Shown: in pieces, positions 17,259 to 22,317 of the stretch
Numbering within the stretch: the stretch's first letter is position 1
Layout: each line of letters opens with the position of its first letter
NCBI GenBank assembly: GCA_043802345.1
Contig: JAZDLC010000454.1
Coordinates: forward strand, 1-23,657
Origin: JAZDLC01 sp043802345
GTDB lineage: Bacteria; Planctomycetota; B15-G4; JADJEK01
Length of the DNA: 23,657 nucleotides
Direction of reading: 5' to 3'
The notes under the pieces: generated by a model
Told to the model about the DNA's origin: nothing
Seen by the model: only the letters and a program-made list of their open reading frames with translations
The model's database searches: none
Position numbers and translations under genes: made by a program

Positions 17259-17400
17259 TCCCGAGACCGGTTTCGCGAAGCGCCCAGAGAGCGTGTGTTA
17301 CCCAGTAGTCTTTCTCGACGAGTGAGACGGCGAGGCCGCGATCGCGAGAGACGATGCGGAGGAGATCCGCGAACTCCGGATCGTCGTGCAGGAAACTCAT
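17259..17400 (-). pseudogene. abiEii: AbiEii/AbiGii-type nucleotidyltransferase toxin, truncated
   Basis: The first 47 codons encode an AbiEii N-terminus: HDDPEFADLLRIVSRDRG, then SLVEKDYWVTHALWAL. In this family the toxin is a nucleotidyltransferase of roughly 300 aa, with a GSxxxxxxSxxD core after this segment. None of that remains. At 17258 the frame runs into the palindrome and then into unrelated sequence, staying open by chance to 16495 without family features. The start ATG at 17398-17400 overlaps the TGA of the antitoxin gene, the usual AbiE coupling. The toxin is surely inactive. Confidence 0.75.
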
Positions 17401-17978
17401 ACCGCGATTCCTGTCGTTGAACGTTCGACGATCGCCTGAGTCCGCCGGGTGCCGTACTTCCCGGCCATCTTCTCGAGCAGTCTGGGATCAAAGCGACCCG
17501 AGGAGACGGCCTCGGCGAGCCTGTATTCCACCTCTGCGAGGGACACCCCGGCCATGTCGTGGTTCTCGAGGAGGTCGATCACGAACCACTCGGGCGTCGG
17601 CTTCCTCGGAAACCGGACGCGCCTCAGCAGCAACCTCACCCCGCCGAGATCGAACTCTCCCGTGCGACTTGTGTTGTAGACGAGCTGACGAGAGAAGACG
17701 GCCGATGCCCCGAGACCAAGCACGTTCCAGCATTCTGGTCCCGTATGAAGGAAGGGTTGTCCCTTGAGAAAGGCACGGAGCAGAGCGTCGTCGGTCGGAG
17801 GAACCTCTCCGAAGCGTCCCCACCTGGGCCTTACGAAGTGCCCGCGAGAGAGGCGGCGAAGCTTCCCCTCCCGGACCAGGCGGTCGGCAAGGCGCGAGGG
17901 ATTCTTGCCCCAGCGCCTGAGGTCCTCGGTCCGGTACACCCGCCCAACGGTGAGGTGTGGCTTGCTTGGAGGTGGCAT
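17397..17978 (-). CDS. abiEi: AbiEi-type antitoxin of a type IV toxin-antitoxin / abortive infection system
   Basis: The protein has 193 aa from ATG 17978. An open extension to 18056 is not protein-like. Residues of about 10-50 form a winged helix-turn-helix (YRTEDLRRWGKNPSRLADRL, then LSRGHFVRP). The C-terminal antitoxin domain has TGPECWNVLGLGASAVF, LVYNTSRTGEF and LRRVRFP, typical of AbiEi/DUF6088-like proteins. In known AbiE systems this protein blocks the AbiEii toxin and represses the shared promoter by binding inverted repeats. Here the toxin is truncated, so the antitoxin is an orphan yet intact over its full length. An inverted repeat lies just upstream. It may survive as a DNA-binding repressor or as protection against a related AbiE elsewhere (inference). 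Confidence 0.83.
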   Translation of the reverse strand: MPPPSKPHLTVGRVYRTEDLRRWGKNPSRLADRLVREGKLRRLSRGHFVRPRWGRFGEVPPTDDALLRAFLKGQPFLHTGPECWNVLGLGASAVFSRQLVYNTSRTGEFDLGGVRLLLRRVRFPRKPTPEWFVIDLLENHDMAGVSLAEVEYRLAEAVSSGRFDPRLLEKMAGKYGTRRTQAIVERSTTGIAV

Positions 17979-17985
17979 GGTCCGG

Positions 17986-18018
17986 ATTGTATCGAAAGTC
18001 CCGAGGAAAACATACAAT
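17986..18018 (-). promoter_or_regulatory. inverted repeat upstream of the antitoxin, candidate operator
   Basis: ATTGTAT (17986-17992) and ATACAAT (18012-18018) are perfect 7-base inverted arms with a 19-base spacer. They end 8 bases before the abiEi start. On the minus strand the near arm includes TACAAT, which could be a -10 element. The spacing suits an AbiEi autoregulatory site. Confidence 0.5.
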
Positions 18019-18563
18019 ACTATGCCGAGACAACAGGCCGGCGCGCGGATGCTCATTGGCCATAAACCACTGTAATATGTTGTTTAAGGTCCTATTTGCG
18101 GACACTGTCCAGAGCTCCAGTAGGGATCCAGAATCCTCGGAAGATCTGAACCGAAGCTGGTGAGCAGGGCCAGGTGGGCGGCAGCCCCGCCAGCCGTGAG
18201 GGCCGGCCCAGAGTGCGTGATGAGAGCCGCCAAGCATTGGCGAGCGGTGGTGCTGATTCTGTTCTGGCCATGGTGTATCCAACATGCAGTCATTCATGCC
18301 TGGCGCGAAGTTCAGCGCCTGGAATCTACTCGGACAACCCGTCTCAGTCCTCGGGTGCAAGCCTCGAGCAGAACGGGACGCTGCGGCGGGGCGGCAGCCA
18401 GATTTCGGAGCGCCCCAGGAGATTGCCTGCGAAGCCGCCACCGGCACCGGCGGAGAGAGGTTGCAGTACAAGCAGCAGCGGGAGCGCGAAACGGCGCATT
18501 TCGGCGCGGCCCGGCGCGAGCCGAGTGGCAAGAACCCCTCCTCACCGCCCACCCCCGGAACGC
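18019..18563. other. gene-poor stretch between antitoxin and tRNA-Asp
   Basis: I find no convincing gene here. The first 100 bases are locally AT-rich (around CTGTAATATGTTGTTTAAG), unlike the flanks, and probably lie upstream of the antitoxin promoter. On the minus strand, 18344-18499 is a 51-codon frame whose start looks like a signal peptide (MRRFALPLLLVLQPLSAGAG) but stops soon after with no Shine-Dalgarno. It may be the remnant of a secreted-protein gene. The rest reads as random sequence in all frames. Confidence 0.5.
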
Positions 18564-18604
18564 CGCAACCCCTCACCAGCAGCGATGCTACGCGAGGGGT
18601 TGCG
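18564..18604 (-). terminator. hairpin just after tRNA-Asp
   Basis: CGCAACCCCTC (18564-18574) and GAGGGGTTGCG (18594-18604) form a perfect 11-bp stem with a 19-base loop. It begins 10 bases beyond the CCA end of tRNA-Asp, where its terminator should be. No T-tract follows. Its sequence resembles the hairpin at 12657-12700. Confidence 0.55.
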
Positions 18605-18614
18605 AAGTTGTATG

Positions 18615-18693
18615 TGGCGAGGGTGACGAGACTTGAACTCGCGACCTCTAGCGTGACAGGCTAGCGCTCTAAACCAATCTGAGCTACACCCCC
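18615..18693 (-). tRNA. tRNA-Asp (anticodon GTC)
   Basis: Reading the minus strand, the acceptor arm GGGGGTG pairs with CACCCTC (one G-T). The D stem is GCTC/GAGC. The anticodon stem CTAGC/GCTAG encloses CTGTCAC with anticodon GTC. The T arm is GCGAG TTCAAGT CTCGT. Discriminator G and an encoded CCA follow. Confidence 0.95.
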
Positions 18694-18766
18694 GCGTTTG
18701 TTCTGCGGGCAAGCGCGGGATTATAGACCCTGTTTCCGCCTGAATGGAAGGCTCGTTCCGGTGGAA

Positions 18767-19438
18767 TCATAGGTCGCTGTCCCGGTCGGGATGGGTGGGG
18801 AGGGTGAGGAGCACTTTCCGGTGGCCCTGGCTGTCCCGGTGCACTTCGAACGTCGCTTGACTCTCTCTCAGGATGGGAGACAGTTCCTGGATCGTGGACT
18901 GCCGCTGCCGGAGATCGGGAGGATCTTCCGCGCCGGCGAGGTCGCTGCCGTCCAGCACAAACCTCAGCCTGCATCCGGTTTCCGTGGCCCGGATCCAGGC
19001 CGTGCCGCCGCTGGCCGACCTCGAAAGCAGGTCGAGGCCGGTCAGCAGGACCTGTGTCACCGCCACCGGGTCAACCTGCAGGATCCGGTCCGTCCGGCGC
19101 AGGTCGTGGTCGAGCCGCAACCGGAACGGGTTTCCCGGGCCCAGGTGGCGCCGGGTGCGGCGCAGCAGGTGGGAGAGCAGGGTGCGCGGGCTGATCCAGA
19201 CCCTGCGGGACTCGGGCACAGGCGTTCCCCCTTCTCCCTGCAGTCGGCCGATGTCCTCCCGAAGCTCCCGGACTTTCGATTTCAGCCGGCGCGCCGACCG
19301 GTTCCAGCGCTCTGTCTTCTGGTTGGCATGATCCCGGAGCAGGGTGTTGGCCGCCTGCTGCACCGCCTCTGACTGCCGGTTCAGCAGGTCCAGCAGCTCC
19401 CCTGGCGCCGGGACTCCCGGGGCGTTGCGGCGGTTCAA
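18767..19438 (-). CDS. degenerate histidine-kinase-like C-terminal part (HATPase-like), separate frame
   Basis: The frame has 223 codons from TTG 19438. A coiled-coil linker (RWNRSARRLKSKVRELREDI) leads to a region resembling a sensor-kinase ATPase domain: LQVDPVAVTQVLLTGLDLLS, matching the DPxRLxQVLxNLLxNA N-box, and a final HRKVLLTLPTH like the GTTFTFTLP end. The N-box Asn is Asp and no clear H-box His or G1/G2 boxes are present, so it is probably not a working kinase. An AGGGAGG lies 9 bases before the TTG, inside the preceding PAS gene, and a TGA in this frame sits directly before the TTG. It is either a coupled, internally started gene or the 3' half of a frameshifted PAS-kinase. The stop is followed 73 bases later by tRNA-Asp. 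Confidence 0.55.
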   Translation of the reverse strand: MNRRNAPGVPAPGELLDLLNRQSEAVQQAANTLLRDHANQKTERWNRSARRLKSKVRELREDIGRLQGEGGTPVPESRRVWISPRTLLSHLLRRTRRHLGPGNPFRLRLDHDLRRTDRILQVDPVAVTQVLLTGLDLLSRSASGGTAWIRATETGCRLRFVLDGSDLAGAEDPPDLRQRQSTIQELSPILRESQATFEVHRDSQGHRKVLLTLPTHPDRDSDL

Positions 19439-19793
19439 TCACCAGGACCTCCCTGGGGGATCCTGGCGTCAACTCCAACCGGGCGGTTCGGGCCTGAATC
19501 CGTCGGTGGAGGTTCTGGTCCAGAGACAGCAGGAACAGGTCCAGCCCGGAGCCGGCCGACTCACCAATGCGGGTGACCTGGGCTCGGTCCAGCTCGGGCC
19601 TGGTCAGGTTCAGCGCCTCCAGCGCTCCGGCGTTGGCGAACGAGATCGAGCCTGACCTCTCACGGATCAGGATCGGCACCGGAAGGAGCTTCAGAACGCC
19701 CTCGGCGGAGGACGCAGCATACTCCTCTCGGGGTCGGCTCTGGACTGTGGAACATCCCCTCCCCGTGGTCGGGGTTTCTGCGTTTTTCGTCAA
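19071..19793 (-). CDS. PAS-domain sensor part, frame diverges near 19440
   Basis: TTG 19793 has GGAGG upstream and no better start. Residues of about 30-118 form a PAS domain: LLPVPILIRERSGSISFANAG, ALEALNLTRPEL and LELTPGSPREVLVIEP. PAS domains sense small ligands or redox state and usually sit before a kinase. After about residue 120 the frame turns Gly/Ala/Pro-rich and looks like out-of-frame translation. The protein-like continuation is in the frame one base further on (18767-19438). The true coding part here is probably only about 19438-19793. It is most likely the N-terminal half of one sensor gene split by a single-base change, unless the two are separate polypeptides. Confidence 0.5.
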   Translation of the reverse strand: MTKNAETPTTGRGCSTVQSRPREEYAASSAEGVLKLLPVPILIRERSGSISFANAGALEALNLTRPELDRAQVTRIGESAGSGLDLFLLSLDQNLHRRIQARTARLELTPGSPREVLVIEPPQRPGSPGARGAAGPAEPAVRGGAAGGQHPAPGSCQPEDRALEPVGAPAEIESPGASGGHRPTAGRRGNACARVPQGLDQPAHPALPPAAPHPAPPGPGKPVPVAARPRPAPDGPDPAG

Positions 19794-19896
19794 ACTACCT
19801 TGCCTCCGGACTCTCCTTCGCCCCCCCTCTTCGGCGCTCCGGGCCCAGTTCCTTGAGCCTTGTTGGCCGCACCTGGAAAGGTACGATCCGCGCCCC

Positions 19897-19918
19897 TTGA
19901 CCTGGTGTTCAAGGTCAA
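19897..19918. repeat. 22-bp inverted repeat TTGACCT-N8-AGGTCAA
   Basis: Perfect 7-base arms flank an 8-base spacer. The site lies between the lipoprotein stop (19979) and the PAS gene start (19793), both on the minus strand. It could be an operator for the PAS gene or a weak hairpin terminator for the lipoprotein gene. Confidence 0.4.
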
Positions 19919-19978
19919 TGATGACAGGGAGTTGGAGGGCGTTGATGCTGACTTCGGACCGCTGCGGGTTCCCTCAGT

Positions 19979-20668
19979 TCACGGATTCATCAGCTTGGTC
20001 AGTTCGTCGAAGTGGCGCCGGACGGTCTCCAGGTTGAGCGCCGGGATCTGGTCGTAGTTCTCCTTCAGATCGTTCGCGAAATCGGAGATGTCGGCCTGCT
20101 GCCGCTCGAGATCCTCGATGGTCTTCCTCGTGTCCGTGCTGATCAGGCGCTTCTGGTCAGGGGAAAGGCCTGAGTCACTCTCCACTTCGGTCAGGTATTT
20201 CCGGGCGGCGCTCAGGGCGCCTCGCAGTTGGTACTGGCGGTCCAGCCCGTTGAATCCGCCGTGATCCCCCTGCTTGATCTTCTGCATGGCCCGCTGGGTG
20301 TGGGCCATGAGGCTGTCGAACTGCAGCGAGGATTCGAAGCCGTGCCGGGCCAGGATCGGCTGGCAGCCGTCGCCGAGCAACGCGGTCACGCCGGCGCCGA
20401 TCGGCATCACGCCCGGTCCTGTCTCACCCTGCTGCCTGATCATGGGATGGCCCCGGCTGTAGTCCTGCAGTTCCTTCATCGCCGCCAGCAGCCGGACCAT
20501 GCTGGCCTCGTCGATCAGCACCGGCGGCCGTTTCACCACGGCGACCTCCTGCTCGTCGACGTCCTGGAAATCCGCCTCCGTCTCCGGATCCTGGTCGCCG
20601 CACCCGCAAAGCGGCAACAGCCCGAGCACCGAGAGGAGTCCGAGCAGGCAAGGGACAAAGGACCGCAT
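19979..20668 (-). CDS. lipoprotein of unknown function
   Basis: The protein has 229 aa from ATG 20668. The frame extends upstream to 20773, but the signal begins at this Met. MRSFVPCLLGLLSVLGLLPL leads into C-G-C, giving a lipobox with Cys23 (or Cys21) lipidated. The mature part is acidic at first, then helical and hydrophilic. It includes RHGFESSLQFDSLMAHTQRA and a long predicted coiled-coil or helical-hairpin region (STDTRKTIEDLERQQADISD). No family recognised. It begins 10 bases after the stop of the DUF1579-like gene and shares its operon, so the two probably act together at the envelope. Confidence 0.72.
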   Translation of the reverse strand: MRSFVPCLLGLLSVLGLLPLCGCGDQDPETEADFQDVDEQEVAVVKRPPVLIDEASMVRLLAAMKELQDYSRGHPMIRQQGETGPGVMPIGAGVTALLGDGCQPILARHGFESSLQFDSLMAHTQRAMQKIKQGDHGGFNGLDRQYQLRGALSAARKYLTEVESDSGLSPDQKRLISTDTRKTIEDLERQQADISDFANDLKENYDQIPALNLETVRRHFDELTKLMNP

Positions 20669-20678
20669 GACCGGGGAG

Positions 20679-21227
20679 CTACTCACGGCTCTTCTTTCCC
20701 GAAATGCGATAGCGGCTCTCGAAAACTTGAACATCGGAGCCTCCCTCTGTTGTGCGACTGGCGGTGCAGGCATATCCGTCCCCGTCAGAGCGGAAGGTCA
20801 GCCGGCGGATGGGACTCGATCCCTCACTCTCGAGCTCGAGTGTGTCGCCCGATTGCGCGCCGCGGTACCGCTCGCTTCCGCCGTTGGAGTCGAACCAGTG
20901 GAAGGTGTACTCATCGGCATCCTTCACGTGACGCAGGAATCCGATCCCTTCGTAGGTCACGCTCCCCGTGATCGGATCGGATGCCTCGAGACGGCACTGC
21001 AGGTACTGATCCCGCAGGACTGGCTGCCACAGAACGGTCTCCAGAAGCGTGACGCCTCCCGCCTGTTGCTCGCCCTTCCAGCTTCCCGGGAGCCGGGAAA
21101 GAAAAGGGTCCGCCGATTGCTGTCCGGGCGATTCCGCCCGTGGATCCGCGTGAACGAAGGACAGTGTCCAGCCGAGGAGCGGCATCAGGACAGTCGCGCA
21201 GAGCAGGAACGGTCGCGGGAGCCGCAT
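20679..21227 (-). CDS. secreted DUF1579-like calycin-type protein
   Basis: The protein has 182 aa from ATG 21227, with a TGGAG about 9 bases upstream. A signal peptide covers residues 1-27 (FLLCATVLMPLLGWTLSFVHA). The mature part reads like a DUF1579-type beta-barrel: LPGSWKGEQQ, VLWQPVLRDQYLQCRLEA, VTYEGIGFLRH, EYTFHWFDSNGG, GDTLELESEG, RRLTFRSDGDGYACTASRTT. These proteins are poorly characterised, and ligand binding is suspected from the lipocalin-like fold. It is the first gene of a pair with the downstream lipoprotein. tRNA-Val lies 54 bases upstream on the same strand, so the operon could be transcribed from the tRNA promoter. Confidence 0.72.
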   Translation of the reverse strand: MRLPRPFLLCATVLMPLLGWTLSFVHADPRAESPGQQSADPFLSRLPGSWKGEQQAGGVTLLETVLWQPVLRDQYLQCRLEASDPITGSVTYEGIGFLRHVKDADEYTFHWFDSNGGSERYRGAQSGDTLELESEGSSPIRRLTFRSDGDGYACTASRTTEGGSDVQVFESRYRISGKKSRE

Positions 21228-21281
21228 GGTTGTTCTCCAGTGGCCAGGACGGGCTGCGTCCGCCGCTGAGGGGGGTGAGGA

Positions 21282-21357
21282 TGGTGGGCGATGAAGGATT
21301 CGAACCTTCAACCTACACCGTGTAAGGGTGGTGCTCTAGCCGTTGAGCTAATCGCCC
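21282..21357 (-). tRNA. tRNA-Val (anticodon TAC)
   Basis: Reading the minus strand, the acceptor GGGCGAT pairs with ATCGCCC. The D stem is GCTC/GAGC. Anticodon loop CTTACAC carries TAC. The T arm GAAGG TTCGAAT CCTTC is perfect. Discriminator A and an encoded CCA follow. The outermost anticodon-stem pair (27-43) is a C-T mismatch. Confidence 0.94.
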
Positions 21358-21543
21358 CGTTGGCAGAGCATAGACCGCCGGGGAGGCCGCATCAACGGCA
21401 CGGGCTGCCAGTCTACACGGTTCCTCCTCCCCTGCCCCTTGCCCTTTCCCTTCACTCGGACCCCGCTCCGCTCGTGACACGGTCATGCGCTTCCTCTACC
21501 GTTGAGCCGGTTTTCTTCCCGACGGGACGGTTCTGGAGGTTCG

Positions 21544-22317
21544 ATGTTCGAGAGTGCGGTCATCCTGGCCGTGGCGCTGGCCGGAGGGTGTCTTCCGTTG
21601 TTGGTGCGCTGGACCGACCGGCTACTCCATTCGGCGCTGGCCCTCTCCACCGGGATCTTCCTCGGGGCGGTCTTCTTGCACCTGCTTCCTTCCCTGGCCG
21701 GACTGGAAAGTGCCAGCCATGAAGGCGAGCCGGTCAAGGCGGCGGCGGAGGCTTTGCATGCCCATCAGCACGGAGATACGACCATCTGGATCTTCGTGCT
21801 CATCGGCGTGGTCTCGGTCTACCTGATCGAATCGCTGGTCTTTCGAGCTCCGGCGCATGACGATCTTCAGCGCCACCGGTCGGTGGGTTACGCAGCGCTG
21901 GTCGGACTTTCGGTCCATGCCCTGACGGCCGGAATCGGGTTCGCGGCCATCTCGAAGCAGAGCGATCTGGCCACGCCACTGTTCCTTTCGATCGTCGCGC
22001 ACAAGGGGTTCGAGGGGTTTTCGCTGACGTCGGTCTTCCTCCTGGCCGAGTTCAAGAAGCGCAAGATCGTGCTGCTGACGGTGCTGTTTTCCCTGGTCAC
22101 TCCGATCGGCATCCTCCTCGGTCTGGCGTTGACGGCGCATCTCGGGAACTTCGGGATCTCCGTGGCGACCGCGCTGGCCGCCGGTACCTTCCTCTACGTC
22201 TGCCTGTGCGAACTGCTGCCGGAGGTGTTCCACCACCGTGAGGACTCGCTGGTCAAGATCGGGTTGATGGCGGCAGGGGTGATTCTGATCCTGTTCTCCA
22301 CCGGAGCGGGAGCATGA
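21544..22317 (+). CDS. ZIP-family metal transporter
   Basis: The 257-aa inner-membrane protein has about eight hydrophobic segments and starts at ATG 21544 (GGAGG at 21535-21539). ZIP proteins move Zn, Fe or Mn into the cytoplasm. TM5 carries the metal motif HKGFE (His153, Glu157). TM4 has VHALTAG with His125, but the usual acidic residue four positions on is Ala129, so the binuclear site is partly changed. The loop between TM3 and TM4 is His-rich (LHAHQHGD, His72, 74, 76), as expected for a metal-sensing loop. Its stop overlaps the start of the next gene by ATGA, so uptake and efflux proteins are translationally coupled. Direction of transport in this pairing is not certain. Confidence 0.87.
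   Translation: MFESAVILAVALAGGCLPLLVRWTDRLLHSALALSTGIFLGAVFLHLLPSLAGLESASHEGEPVKAAAEALHAHQHGDTTIWIFVLIGVVSVYLIESLVFRAPAHDDLQRHRSVGYAALVGLSVHALTAGIGFAAISKQSDLATPLFLSIVAHKGFEGFSLTSVFLLAEFKKRKIVLLTVLFSLVTPIGILLGLALTAHLGNFGISVATALAAGTFLYVCLCELLPEVFHHREDSLVKIGLMAAGVILILFSTGAGA

Noticed and set aside
17488..18576. 362-codon minus-strand frame
   Set aside because: It overlaps abiEi in the wrong frame, and the remainder covers the gene-poor stretch with no protein-like features.
21159..21169. GGACAGTGTCC palindrome, with a similar GGACACTGTCC near 18100
   Set aside because: It is short. One copy lies inside a coding sequence and the other in a gene-poor region, and the likeness is plausible by chance.
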